Below, piece by piece: positions 47,531 to 55,562 of a DNA stretch of 64,000 nt. A model generated the notes under the pieces. The model made no database searches. It was given only the letters and a program-made list of their open reading frames with translations, and was not told where the DNA came from. This stretch comes from Lentzea flava (GTDB lineage Bacteria; Actinomycetota; Actinomycetes; Mycobacteriales; Pseudonocardiaceae), in contig NZ_BMRE01000009.1 of the NCBI RefSeq assembly GCF_014648475.1, positions 154,778-218,777 of the forward strand. The letters run 5' to 3'. The stretch's first letter is position 1. Every line of letters begins with the position of its first letter. A program made the position numbers and the translations under genes.

Positions 47531-48581
47531 TCCAGCACCCCGGCGGGACGAGGGTGGGCGACACCGGCGCCCACTCCGGGACGCCGGGCAGCGCCCGCCC
47601 CGACGGCGTGTCGACGGGCCTGGTCGTCGGCAGGTCCAGCCACGTCCTGCGCTCGGCCCCGAGATCGCTCGACAGCGGGAACATCATCCCCACGGCCTGC
47701 CGCAGCCGGATCTCCTCCGCCAGCTCGGCGGCCCGCGGCGTGGCGACCACCCACTCGCGCAACGGGCCCCACAGCCACAGCGCGGGTCCGTCGGACAGGT
47801 CCATCCTGATCTCGGTCCGCCCGTCGGCGGCGCACCACCGGATCGGCGCGAGCCCGCCGCGCAGCGTGCCCGCCTGCACCACGTGCCAGGCCGCCAGCGG
47901 CACGTGCAGCGACGACACCGGCGGGGTCTCGGTGACCAGCCCGGCCGGCACCGGTTCGTACCCGAGGAACGTCCTGCGCACCGACACCGAGAACCGCACC
48001 CCGGTGGCGAGCGTCTCGGTGATCACCGGCAGCGATTCCGGGTACGGCACCGAGGAGGGCACGACGGGCGCCGACGGCGGCCTGCCCGGTGAAGGCTCGC
48101 CGACCGGACCGGGAGTGAGTGCCTCCCACTTGGCCTTGTCCGGACGCGCGGGAGCGAACTCCGCGCCACCGGGCTCGAAGCCGTGCGGACCCGTGACCCG
48201 CAGCTTGGGATTGATCTTCCACACCTCGGGCGCCGCCAGGCCGCCGTAGCGGGCCACCCTGCGGCGGCGGCGTTCGATCTCGGCCGCGAGCCGGCGCGGG
48301 TCGGGGGTGGGGACGAAGATGTCCTCCTTGTAGCGGATCCACACGGCCGGGCCCGGTGGCAGCGCGACCTTCGTCCGCAGGCCGTCGCGCTGGTCGATCT
48401 TGTACTTGAGCTCCTTGCGCAACTCGCCGGGTTGCACCAGGAGCACGGCGGCGAGCGGTGTGCCGAACACCGGCGAGTCGACAGGGGCGCCGGCCACCAG
48501 ACGGCTGAAGTACACGCGGTTCTGCTCGATCACGACGGCCACGTCGGGCGACAGCGGCACCACGATCGGCGCGTCGGTCAT
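47517..48581 (-). CDS. Fourth gene of type VII cassette, unknown function
   Basis: The 354-residue soluble protein has two similar-looking halves joined by a proline-rich linker (about 150-180, PGPVGEPSPGRPPSAPVVPSS). The N-terminal half contains SPVFGTPLAAVLLVQPGELRKELKYKIDQ; the C-terminal half has WGPLREWVVATPRAAELAEEIRLRQ. No catalytic motif is recognised. ATG 48581 overlaps the previous stop by 4 bp, placing it in a four-gene unit with a WXG100/EspC-like protein. It may be a chaperone, immunity protein or effector; sequence does not decide. Confidence 0.65.
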   Translation of the reverse strand: MTDAPIVVPLSPDVAVVIEQNRVYFSRLVAGAPVDSPVFGTPLAAVLLVQPGELRKELKYKIDQRDGLRTKVALPPGPAVWIRYKEDIFVPTPDPRRLAAEIERRRRRVARYGGLAAPEVWKINPKLRVTGPHGFEPGGAEFAPARPDKAKWEALTPGPVGEPSPGRPPSAPVVPSSVPYPESLPVITETLATGVRFSVSVRRTFLGYEPVPAGLVTETPPVSSLHVPLAAWHVVQAGTLRGGLAPIRWCAADGRTEIRMDLSDGPALWLWGPLREWVVATPRAAELAEEIRLRQAVGMMFPLSSDLGAERRTWLDLPTTRPVDTPSGRALPGVPEWAPVSPTLVPPGCWITND

Positions 48582-49024
48582 CGGCGCAGCTCCGGTGGCA
48601 GCAGGGGGATCAAGGCGTTCAGGTAGTTCGCGGCGGGACCGTCGTGCTCCGTGCCCGTGCGGTGCACGGTGATCCATCCGCCACGCAGTTCGAGGAATCC
48701 TGTCGACTCGCGGGGCGCGGCCGTCAGCGCTGGTGTCACCCGCCGGACGAAGGCGATGTCGTCGCAGTGCACGAGGAACCTGTCGTCGAAGGCGGGCACC
48801 CCGGTCGCCACCGCTCCGTCGTTGCGGTCGTCGAGGTGGTTGCTGCCACGGACGGAGACGCGCAGCGGCGGGCACGGGCCGATGGCCGTGCTGATCCAGA
48901 CGTGCCTCTCCTCGTACTGGGTCCCGGCTGCCGTCTCCGGGCCGACATTGCGCATCTCCGAGTACACGGTGAAGGAGCGCCCGCCGACGGTCTGCACGGT
49001 GGGCCGTCGCCTGGACCCGAACAT
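48578..49024 (-). CDS. Third gene of type VII cassette, unknown function
   Basis: The 148-residue protein has no recognised family. It contains YEERHVWISTAIGPCPPLRVS and FDDRFLVHCDDIAFVRRVTPAL, a beta-rich pattern, with a C-terminal helical PAANYLNALIPLLPPELR. Its ATG overlaps the upstream TGA by one base (TGATG) and its stop overlaps the downstream ATG (ATGA), so all four genes are translated in fixed relation. A small acidic partner such as an immunity or chaperone protein is possible. Confidence 0.65.
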   Translation of the reverse strand: MFGSRRRPTVQTVGGRSFTVYSEMRNVGPETAAGTQYEERHVWISTAIGPCPPLRVSVRGSNHLDDRNDGAVATGVPAFDDRFLVHCDDIAFVRRVTPALTAAPRESTGFLELRGGWITVHRTGTEHDGPAANYLNALIPLLPPELRR

Positions 49025-50460
49025 CAGATGTCGAGCTCCTGGTCCGTCTTGCCAGCTTCCTGGTCGGCGCCGTGCTGGTCGTACGCCACGGTCTTGTAGA
49101 TGCCGTCGGCGTACCCTGCCACCTTGTTCGCGATCTTGACCGGGTCGGTGTACTTCATGCCGTCCGGACCACTCTGGTCGAGGCCGAGCGCTTTCTCCCC
49201 GGCTTTGAACCCGGCCTCCGACAGCGCCTTGCCGAACGAGTCGGGCCTCTTCGCGGCGCCCTCGACGAAGGCCTTGCCGATCTTGGAACGGCCGAGCACG
49301 GCGCGGATCTTGCGCAGCACGTCCATGATCTTCTGGATCAGCGAGCGGACCTTGTTGACCTCGCCGGTGGCCTTCGCCGTCGAGACACCCGCCTCGACCG
49401 TGGACGCACCGGCCGCCGCGACCTCGGACGCGCCGCAGGTCGGCACGGCCGCGAGCTGCGCGGCGATCCACGTGACGACGAGCCACTCGATCAGGTCGCT
49501 CAGGATCCCCTTGACGATGTCCTCGGCCACCTGCATGAACATCGAGCTGCCCTGCAACAGCGACGCGATGTGGCCTGCGGTGGCCGCGGTGCCCTCGATG
49601 CCGTGGTGGAAGCCGCCGAGCTTCTCCGCGGCCTTGTCGCCGGCTTCGGACTTCCAGCTCCGCAGGCCTTCCTTCAGGTTCTCGTCGAAGGTCCTCGCGA
49701 GCTCCTCGGTCTGCTTCGCGATGTCGTTGAACGTCCCGGCGGCCTTGCTCGTGGCGGCGGGGTCGCCGGTCACCAGGTCCACCGCCTGCTTGAGCGGGGC
49801 GACGAGCTCCAGCAGGAAGCCGAGTCCCTTGCTGATCAGGAAGTTCAACGGGTCGGCTATCGAGCCGGCGAGCTTCATGCCGTCCTGCATGAAGTTGTTC
49901 ATGTCGGAGAGGACGGTGACGACGTCCCGGGCGATGGCCACGCCGTCGCCGTTCTTCAGGTCGTCCGCCAGCTTGGAGCTGTCCTTCATCAACGAGTAGC
50001 TGCTGCCGCCGAACGGGACCAGCTTCGCCGCCTGCTTGCCGACGTTGCTCCCGGAGTACTGGTCGCCGTAGCTGCCGCCGATCGCGCCCAGGTTCGACTT
50101 CGCCTTGCCACCGCTGACCATCGGCGGCGCGGTCGCGTTGTCCAGTCCTGTTCGGAGGGTCTTGCCGAACGCGTCGGCGGTCGCCTTCTCGTTGTCGGCG
50201 TAGGTCTGCGCGGTGGCCACGAGGGCGGCGTCGATCTTGCCGAAGCCCTCGGTCATCTTGCCGAAGTGGCCGTGCAGGTCGCCGAGCAGGCCGTCGTACT
50301 GCTCGTACAGGCCGAGCAGGTGCCCGAGCGCGCCCCAGCTGACCGCCGGGACGGACGCGGTCGTGGCCGCGTCGTTGAGCTTGGTGGAGGTGCCGGAGAG
50401 CGCGCCGATGTTCCTGGCGCACGTGGTGAGCTCGCCGGGGTGCACGATGAAGTCGCTCAC
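49024..50460 (-). CDS. WXG100/EspC-like type VII secretion substrate with long C-terminal region
   Basis: The 478-residue protein has an N-terminal helical hairpin of the WXG100/ESX type (FIVHPGELTTCARNIGALSG, then SVPAVSWGALGHLLGLYEQYDGLLGDLHGHF, and YADNEKATADAFG resembling the C-terminal YxxxD/E export signal at about 87-91). The rest is helical with hydrophobic segments (FLISKGLGFLLELVAPL near 225 and EWLVVTWIAAQLAAVPTCGASEVAAAGAS near 330) and a charged C terminus. Such multidomain proteins are exported by ESX/type VII systems, some as toxins. It follows a YbaB-family gene with a 4-bp overlap. No toxin motif is recognised. Confidence 0.75.
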   Translation of the reverse strand: MSDFIVHPGELTTCARNIGALSGTSTKLNDAATTASVPAVSWGALGHLLGLYEQYDGLLGDLHGHFGKMTEGFGKIDAALVATAQTYADNEKATADAFGKTLRTGLDNATAPPMVSGGKAKSNLGAIGGSYGDQYSGSNVGKQAAKLVPFGGSSYSLMKDSSKLADDLKNGDGVAIARDVVTVLSDMNNFMQDGMKLAGSIADPLNFLISKGLGFLLELVAPLKQAVDLVTGDPAATSKAAGTFNDIAKQTEELARTFDENLKEGLRSWKSEAGDKAAEKLGGFHHGIEGTAATAGHIASLLQGSSMFMQVAEDIVKGILSDLIEWLVVTWIAAQLAAVPTCGASEVAAAGASTVEAGVSTAKATGEVNKVRSLIQKIMDVLRKIRAVLGRSKIGKAFVEGAAKRPDSFGKALSEAGFKAGEKALGLDQSGPDGMKYTDPVKIANKVAGYADGIYKTVAYDQHGADQEAGKTDQELDI

Positions 50461-50918
50461 CAGCGGTCGTCCCCGCGGAAGATGCTGCCGGTGTCCTCGT
50501 CGTCGTCCACCGGCGGGCGAGGGGGTTGATCAGCGGGCCGACCGAAGATCTCCTGCTGGGTCTTCATGACGCGTTCGGCGACCGGGATGTCCGTGCCGAC
50601 GTGGCTCTGCACGATCTCGGCCTGCTGACGCGCGGCGGCCGCGACGGCCTGCTGCAGCGCCGACATCACCGCCTGGGAGAGCTGGGTGGGCGAGAGGCGC
50701 CTCGCGTCCTCGGTGAACCGGATGTCCTTGATGGAACCGGACAAGCCGGCGACGACCGTGACGGAACGGTCGGGGGACTGGGCGCTGGCTTCGACGGTTC
50801 TGAGTTCGGTGCCCATCGCGTCGTACCCGGCGGCACGGGCCTCGGCCGCGCGGTTGGCCTGCTCGAAGAACTCGAGCTTCTGACGCATCTGGTCCAGCAA
50901 CTCAGCGCTGTCCGGCAT
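50457..50918 (-). CDS. YbaB/EbfC family protein leading type VII cassette
   Basis: The 153-residue protein has the YbaB fold pattern: helix SAELLDQMRQKLEFFEQANRAAEA, beta hairpin RSVTVVAGLSGSIKDIRFTEDARRLSP, and helix LSQAVMSALQQAVAAAARQQAE, with an acidic disordered tail (DDDEDTGSIFRGDD). In actinobacteria YbaB-like proteins are often encoded beside WXG100-type genes. TACGTT (plus strand 50925-50930) is 6 nt before ATG 50918, so the cassette has its own leaderless promoter, just past the cbtBA terminator. It overlaps the next gene by 4 bp. Confidence 0.8.
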   Translation of the reverse strand: MPDSAELLDQMRQKLEFFEQANRAAEARAAGYDAMGTELRTVEASAQSPDRSVTVVAGLSGSIKDIRFTEDARRLSPTQLSQAVMSALQQAVAAAARQQAEIVQSHVGTDIPVAERVMKTQQEIFGRPADQPPRPPVDDDEDTGSIFRGDDRW

Positions 50919-50946
50919 GCGCCGAACGTACCAACGCCGCCTGGGT

Positions 50947-50972
50947 GGGGTGGCCGCATCCGCGGCCACCCC
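50947..50972 (-). terminator. Terminator after cbtA
   Basis: A perfect 11-bp stem (GGGGTGGCCGC at 50947-50957, complement at 50962-50972) with a 4-nt loop lies 7 nt past the cbtA stop and just before the type VII cassette promoter. Confidence 0.85.
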
Positions 50973-50978
50973 ACACCA

Positions 50979-51731
50979 TCAGGCGACAGCGGCCGTCTGG
51001 GCGGCCTTGCTCCTGCGCGTGGCCGGGTCGATCAGCAGGCCGAACACCACGCCGAGACCGACGTGGAGCGTGGCCAGCTGGGCGAGTGAGCTGAGGCGGA
51101 ACTGCCACAGCACGGTCACCGGCATGTCCGCCGGGATGGTGTCCGGCGGCGCGGGGAACGCGAGCAGCACCACCGCGACGGCCGCGACCACCGCGAGCAG
51201 CACCGCCGTGACCCGCACCGGCTGCGTCAGGGTCCGCAGCCGCTCGGCGAGCCAGCTCGCACCCCACACGATCACCAGTCCGGCCGCCACCACACCGAGG
51301 TAGAGCGCGGTCCGGTAGTTCACCGTCTCCGGGTCGCCGACCGCGGGCGGGTTGCCGGGGTACTTGATCCACGGCAGCAGCGCGACGGCACCGAACACCG
51401 CGGCACCGAGCGCGAGGCTGCGGCTGAACGGCGTGCGGTCGGTGAACCACCGCTTCGACAGCGCGTAGGCCGTGGCGAACACGAGCCCGACGGCGATGCC
51501 GACGATGATCACACCGAGCATGCCGCCCACGACCTGGGCGCCGCGGCTGACCAGCTCTTCCTCACCGTGCGAATGGCCTTCGCCGGCGGCTGGTTCCCTG
51601 GCCTCCTCGACCGCGAGCGCCGCCCTGATCGGGATCTCGGTGACCAGCAGTTGCACGAGCGCGGAGGCGGCACCGGCGATGCCGCCCGCCGCGATCCCCC
51701 GCAGCGCGAGGGACCTGTACGTCGTGATCAT
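50979..51731 (-). CDS. cbtA: Cobalt transporter subunit CbtA
   Basis: The 250-residue membrane protein has about six hydrophobic segments, a His-rich extracytoplasmic loop (EGHSHGEEE near residue 52) and the family patterns GIAGAASALVQLLVTEIPI and PWIKYPGNPPAVGDPETVNYRTALYL. CbtA is proposed to import cobalt. It follows cbtB by 21 bp and both lie under a cobalamin riboswitch, which matches cobalt supply for B12 synthesis. Confidence 0.92.
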   Translation of the reverse strand: MITTYRSLALRGIAAGGIAGAASALVQLLVTEIPIRAALAVEEAREPAAGEGHSHGEEELVSRGAQVVGGMLGVIIVGIAVGLVFATAYALSKRWFTDRTPFSRSLALGAAVFGAVALLPWIKYPGNPPAVGDPETVNYRTALYLGVVAAGLVIVWGASWLAERLRTLTQPVRVTAVLLAVVAAVAVVLLAFPAPPDTIPADMPVTVLWQFRLSSLAQLATLHVGLGVVFGLLIDPATRRSKAAQTAAVA

Positions 51732-51752
51732 GGGCTTGATCTGGAGATCAGA

Positions 51753-51941
51753 TCAGTGGCACGGGACGCCGAGCGCGTGCCGGCCGTCGTGGAAGAACTC
51801 GTGCAGCAGCTCCGAGCTCGCACCGAGCGCGAGGCCGTTCTCCTGCAGGACCAGGTAGGTGACGATCAGGCCGAGCAAAGCGACGGCGAAGGCCCACTTG
51901 GGCACGCGGACGGCGGACAGATGTGCTGCGGGGCTCGTCAT
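51753..51941 (-). CDS. cbtB: Cobalt transporter subunit CbtB
   Basis: The 62-residue protein has one membrane helix (about 14-33) and a His-rich C terminus, HEFFHDGRHALGVPCH, the hallmark of CbtB, which probably binds cobalt. ATG 51941 has GGAGGAG 6 nt upstream. It is the first gene after the cobalamin riboswitch. Confidence 0.93.
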   Translation of the reverse strand: MTSPAAHLSAVRVPKWAFAVALLGLIVTYLVLQENGLALGASSELLHEFFHDGRHALGVPCH

Positions 51942-51979
51942 GACGGGCTCCTCCATACCTCGTGGAAGGTCAACTCTCC

Positions 51980-52142
51980 TTGCGGCGCCGCAGCCGGTCT
52001 CCTGACTCCCGGATCAACGCTGCCCCCGCGTCTTCCCAGCGCCCTCACGGGTGCCAGTGACGTTCTCGGCGGGGATCGCTTCCCGGTCACAGTGGCGAGG
52101 ACCGCGCCGGATTTTCACCGGCTTCCCGTCACTGCGGCGCGT
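51980..52142 (-). promoter_or_regulatory. Cobalamin riboswitch controlling cbtBA
   Basis: Read on the minus strand, the region has the family's elements in order: GGGAAGCCGGTGAAAATCC near the 5' end (52131-52110), GCCACTGTGA (B12-box region, about 52094-52085), GGGAAG (about 52040), and GAGTCAGGAGACCGGC (52006-51991) near the 3' end. It ends about 40 nt before cbtB. Binding of adenosylcobalamin would lower cbtBA expression. A T-run terminator is not obvious, so control is probably by blocking the ribosome-binding site. Confidence 0.95.
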
Positions 52143-52144
52143 GA

Positions 52145-52174
52145 ACCGTAATTTGAGCCGGGGCTGAAGCACAA
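52145..52174 (-). promoter_or_regulatory. Promoter of riboswitch-cbtBA transcript
   Basis: On the minus strand TTGTGC (52174-52169), an 18-nt spacer and TACGGT (52150-52145) precede the riboswitch by a few bases. Confidence 0.6.
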
Positions 52175-52199
52175 CCGGCCATAAGAGTTGTTGCGTTCC

Positions 52200-52850
52200 T
52201 CACTTCACGAGTGGACAGTCGCCGCACTTCCCACCAGCGGCGACGCGGTAGTAAAGGCAGCAGGACCGACGCCGGAACGTGACCTCGCCGGGGAAGCTCA
52301 GAAATTCTCCCGCCTGTTCGAACGGTGGCGCGCTCATCAGCTCGATGCCGCGTTCTTCTGCTTCCTCGGCCGTGAGCATGCGTGCGCGGACAACCATTTT
52401 GAGCGCACCCGCGATGTTCGACATCGCGTTGCCCCACAACAATCCGCGCGCCACCGGCGTGACGGCCTGAATCGCTTCCACCACGGGTTCGAGCGCTTCC
52501 GCTGCCGGTGGGCCGAGCCGCGGTTCGTCGATGCGGACGCTCAGACCGTTCGCGATGTCGTGGCGCCACCACAGGTTTTCCGGCCGCACGTCGATCGGGA
52601 GGTTCGCGGCGGTGAGCGGGCTCAGCAGCCGGGCGGTGTAGCTCAGGAAGAACAGGCTCGCCGCGACGCGGGGTTCCTCGGCTTTGTACCGGGTCGCGAT
52701 GGCGTCGATGGTGGTTTTGAGAGCAGGGCCTTCGAGAAGCGCCGTCCCCGGCAGCCACGTCTCGTCCGGGCGGCCCACGTCGAGCGCGAAGAACGGGTTG
52801 ATGCCGCGCACCCGGCGCAGCGCTTCCAGAACCTCCGCGAACTCCGACAC
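52200..52850 (-). CDS. FhuF-like [2Fe-2S] ferric-siderophore reductase
   Basis: The 216-residue protein ends in [18 protein letters not shown], the C-C-x10-C-x2-C motif that holds the 2Fe-2S cluster of FhuF-type siderophore-iron reductases, and has the family's central [20 protein letters not shown] region. It would release iron from imported ferric siderophores in the cytoplasm. GTG 52850 lies 8 nt after TACGGT (plus strand 52859-52864). No siderophore transporter genes are adjacent. Confidence 0.88.
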   Translation of the reverse strand: MSEFAEVLEALRRVRGINPFFALDVGRPDETWLPGTALLEGPALKTTIDAIATRYKAEEPRVAASLFFLSYTARLLSPLTAANLPIDVRPENLWWRHDIANGLSVRIDEPRLGPPAAEALEPVVEAIQAVTPVARGLLWGNAMSNIAGALKMVVRARMLTAEEAEERGIELMSAPPFEQAGEFLSFPGEVTFRRRSCCLYYRVAAGGKCGDCPLVK

Positions 52851-52958
52851 GAGAATTCACCGTACCGGGTGTCCATGCAGGACAGATCACGTCCACGGCG
52901 TGGGACCGATGTGACCGCGGTGTGGACCGGGGTGCGCGAGATGGGAGGATGTCGAGTC

Positions 52959-53222
52959 GTGAAGACCTTCGACTCCCTGTTCGCCGAACTGACCGAACGA
53001 GCCGCCACCAAGCCGGAGGGTTCCGGCACCGTCGCAGCGCTCGAGGCCGGCGTCCATGCGCAGGGCAAGAAGGTCCTGGAGGAGGCGGGCGAGGTCTGGA
53101 TCGCCGCCGAGTACGAGTCCGACGAGAAGCTCGCCGAAGAGATCTCGCAGCTGCTGTACCGCCTCCAGGTGATCATGCTGGGCCGCGGCCTGACCCTCGA
53201 AGACGTCTACAAGTACCTCTGA
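52959..53222 (+). CDS. hisE: Phosphoribosyl-ATP pyrophosphatase
   Basis: The 87-residue enzyme hydrolyses phosphoribosyl-ATP to phosphoribosyl-AMP, the second step of histidine synthesis. The MazG-like fold is visible in [42 protein letters not shown], with the metal-binding ExxE and ExxxD positions. GTG 52959 has GGAGGA 9 nt upstream. hisG follows after 14 bp; hisE-hisG pairing is standard in actinobacteria. Confidence 0.95.
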   Translation: MKTFDSLFAELTERAATKPEGSGTVAALEAGVHAQGKKVLEEAGEVWIAAEYESDEKLAEEISQLLYRLQVIMLGRGLTLEDVYKYL

Positions 53223-53236
53223 CGGAAGACATTCAC

Positions 53237-54097
53237 ATGCTGCGCGTAGCAGTCCCGAACAAGGGCGCGCTCGCCGAACGCGCCTCCGCCATGCTGACCG
53301 AGGCCGGCTACCGGCAGCGGCACGAGCCGCGCGACCTGACCGTGCTCGACCCGAACAACGACGTTGAGTTCTTCTTCCTGCGCCCCAAGGACATCGCGAT
53401 CTACGTGGCGTCCGGCGACCTCGACCTCGGCATCACCGGCCGCGACCTGGCCGCCGACTCGGGCGCCGACGACAACGGCTCCTCGGTCGAGGAGCTCCTC
53501 GCACTCGGCTTCGGCTCGTCGACCTTCCGCTACGCCGGTCCCCGCGGCACCGACTGGAAGGTCTCCGACCTCGAGGGCAAGCGCCTCGCCACGGCGTACC
53601 CGAAGCTGGTCAACCGAGACCTCGCCGCCCGCGGCATCAACGCGAAGGTGATCCGCCTCGACGGCGCCGTGGAGATCTCGATCCAGCTCGGCGTGGCCGA
53701 CCTGATCGCCGACGTCGTGGGCTCCGGCCGCACGCTGCGCCAGCACGACCTGGTGCCGTTCGGCGAGCCGATCTGCGAGTCCGAGGCCGTGCTGGTGCAC
53801 CGGGCCGGCTCGGAGCTCTCCGCCGCGAAGAAGCAGCTCACGGCCCGCCTGCAGGGCGTCGTGTTCGCGCAGCAGTACCTGATGCTCGACTACGACTGCC
53901 CGCGCTCGATCCTGGACAAGGCCGTCAGCCTGACGCCGGGCCTGGAGTCGCCGACCGTCGCACCGCTGGCCGACGACAACTGGGTGGCCGTCCGCGCGAT
54001 GGTGTCGCGCAAGGAGGCGAACCAGGTGATGGACGAGCTGGCCGCGATCGGCGCCAAGGCCGTGCTGGCCTCGGACATCAGGTTCTGCCGCCTGTGA
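53237..54097 (+). CDS. hisG: ATP phosphoribosyltransferase, long form
   Basis: The 286-residue enzyme catalyses the first and feedback-controlled step of histidine synthesis. It has the N-terminal VAVPNKGAL, the PRPP-binding [18 protein letters not shown], and a C-terminal regulatory domain (about 210-286, ending [13 protein letters not shown]) that marks the histidine-sensitive long form. It is preceded by hisE and its stop overlaps the GTG of the next gene. Confidence 0.97.
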   Translation: MLRVAVPNKGALAERASAMLTEAGYRQRHEPRDLTVLDPNNDVEFFFLRPKDIAIYVASGDLDLGITGRDLAADSGADDNGSSVEELLALGFGSSTFRYAGPRGTDWKVSDLEGKRLATAYPKLVNRDLAARGINAKVIRLDGAVEISIQLGVADLIADVVGSGRTLRQHDLVPFGEPICESEAVLVHRAGSELSAAKKQLTARLQGVVFAQQYLMLDYDCPRSILDKAVSLTPGLESPTVAPLADDNWVAVRAMVSRKEANQVMDELAAIGAKAVLASDIRFCRL

Positions 54098-54405
54098 TCC
54101 TGGAGCACGCCGTCCTGGACGTGCTGCCGGGCCAGGAGACGAACTTCGAGTGGGCGTTCGGCGAGGCGCGGGAGCTGATCTCCGCCTCGCCGGGCTTCCT
54201 CGGCCTCGAACTGCTGCGGTGCCTGGAAACGCCCTCGCGCTACCTGCTCCTGGTGCGGTGGGAGTCGGTCGAGGCGCACACGGTCGGCTTCCGCCAGGGG
54301 CCGTCCTACGAACGCTGGTCGTCGCTGCTGCACGGGTTCTACTCGCCGTTCCCGACGGTCGAGCACTACTCGAGCGCGCTGAGCACCTCGGCGTCCGTGG
54401 TCTGA
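54094..54405 (+). CDS. Antibiotic biosynthesis monooxygenase (ABM) domain protein
   Basis: The 103-residue protein has the dimeric alpha/beta-barrel ABM pattern: [41 protein letters not shown], then [27 protein letters not shown]. Members act as cofactorless monooxygenases or have unknown roles. It overlaps hisG by 4 bp (GTGA) and so is part of the his operon, although no histidine role is known. Its 3' end overlaps the convergent phosphoribosyltransferase by 40 bp. Confidence 0.86.
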   Translation: MILEHAVLDVLPGQETNFEWAFGEARELISASPGFLGLELLRCLETPSRYLLLVRWESVEAHTVGFRQGPSYERWSSLLHGFYSPFPTVEHYSSALSTSASVV

Positions 54406-54983
54406 TCGAACCGCTCGTACCACCGGCTGACCGCGCCGAAGTGCTTCGGCACGAGCACGGCGACCACCGGCGTCCGGAACGTGCCGAGCGACTCCCGCGC
54501 GGCCACCGGCACCGCCAGCGTCACGCTCCGCGGCGCGTGTCCCGCGATCCAGTGCAGCGCCGCCTTGGCCGTGACCCCCGTCGCCAGCCCGTCGTCGACG
54601 ACGATCACGTCACGGTCCCGGAGGTCGAGCGGCGGCCTGTCCTTCCGGTACAGCGTCGTGCGCCTGGCCGCCTCCTCGCGCTCCCGGTCGCACGTGCCGG
54701 ACAACTGCTCCTCGGTGAGGTTCAACGCCCGCAGCACCGCCGGGTCGTAGATCGGTTCGCTGTCGGCCGTGACCGCCCCGACCCCGTACTCGGGATGCCC
54801 AGGCGCCCCGATCTTGCGCGCCACCACGACGTCCAGCTCGGCGTCGAGGTGCGCGGCGATCTCCTTGGCGACGGGCACCCCGCCGCGCGGCAGCCCCAGC
54901 ACCAGCGGCTCGTGCCAGGCGTGGTCCGCCAGCCGCGCGGCCAGTGCGCGGCCCGCCTCCCGCCGGTTCGCGAACCTCTTCAC
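54366..54983 (-). CDS. Phosphoribosyltransferase family protein
   Basis: The 205-residue protein has the type I PRTase fold with PRPP loop VIVVDDGLATGVTAKAAL, the N-terminal LVLGLPRGGVPVAKEIAAHLDAELDVVVARKIGAPGHPEYGVGAV and a helical insert. This is the group of putative PRTases often found with dienelactone-hydrolase or erythromycin-esterase domains; the nucleobase is unknown. GTG 54983 overlaps the stop of the upstream membrane-protein ORF (GTGA). Confidence 0.85.
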   Translation of the reverse strand: MKRFANRREAGRALAARLADHAWHEPLVLGLPRGGVPVAKEIAAHLDAELDVVVARKIGAPGHPEYGVGAVTADSEPIYDPAVLRALNLTEEQLSGTCDREREEAARRTTLYRKDRPPLDLRDRDVIVVDDGLATGVTAKAALHWIAGHAPRSVTLAVPVAARESLGTFRTPVVAVLVPKHFGAVSRWYERFDQTTDAEVLSALE

Positions 54984-55234
54984 AGTCGGTTGACGGTACG
55001 CCGGTTCACGCCTCGGTCGAACAGCGCGATGACGTCGGTGGTCATCGAGATGAAGCCCGCGCTGGTCGCGACGACGGTCAGCCAGAAGAGAACGGTGGCC
55101 CGCCGGGGCTCGTCCGTGGTCACAGCGCACTTGACGGGGAAGCGCGCGGCGCTGATCCAGCAGACCGCCACGACGGCGAACGTCACCGCGCGCCAGTGGT
55201 TCTCGCGGTTGATCGCGACGGCGCAGAAGATCAC
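54980..55234 (-). CDS. Small two-helix membrane protein
   Basis: From GTG 55234 the protein has 84 residues with two or three hydrophobic segments (IFCAVAIN, WRAVTFAVVAVCWISAA, ATVLFWLTVVATSAGFIS). It is coupled to the phosphoribosyltransferase gene. The coding pattern continues about 20 codons upstream of GTG (RAISRLFGVLV in the same frame) to a TAG without any ATG, GTG or TTG, so a rare CTG start at 55282 is possible. Confidence 0.55.
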   Translation of the reverse strand: MIFCAVAINRENHWRAVTFAVVAVCWISAARFPVKCAVTTDEPRRATVLFWLTVVATSAGFISMTTDVIALFDRGVNRRTVNRL

Positions 55235-55346
55235 GAGAACCCCGAAGAGACGAGAGATCGCGCGGTCGCGAGGCCCGCCCAGGTGTTTGCGGAACTAGCC
55301 AGTACCATATTTCGGTCACTGGCACTGTGCATTGGGGGAGAGCAAC

Positions 55347-55541
55347 GTGGAGATGATCCGTTCCGACGGCGAGGAACTCACCCTGTCGCTGACGAAGGCG
55401 GAGTTCCTCACCCTGATGGGCTCGGTCAACGAGGCGCTGGAACTGGTGGACGACTGGGAGTTCCAGACGCGCGTGGGCTATGAACGCGACTTCGCCATCG
55501 CGCTCCGGTCGACGATGAGCGACCTCGCGCACGGTCTCTGA
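55347..55541 (+). CDS. Small acidic protein of unknown function
   Basis: The 64-residue soluble protein (EMIRSDGEELTLSLTKAEFLTLMGSVNEALELVDDWEFQTRVGYERDFAIALRSTM) has a regular helix-like pattern and resembles small uncharacterised actinobacterial proteins. GTG 55347 has GGGGGAG 6 nt upstream. Neighbours point away from it on both sides, so it is a single-gene unit. No function is proposed. Confidence 0.68.
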   Translation: MEMIRSDGEELTLSLTKAEFLTLMGSVNEALELVDDWEFQTRVGYERDFAIALRSTMSDLAHGL

Positions 55542-55562
55542 CGGACCGTTCCACCGATATCT

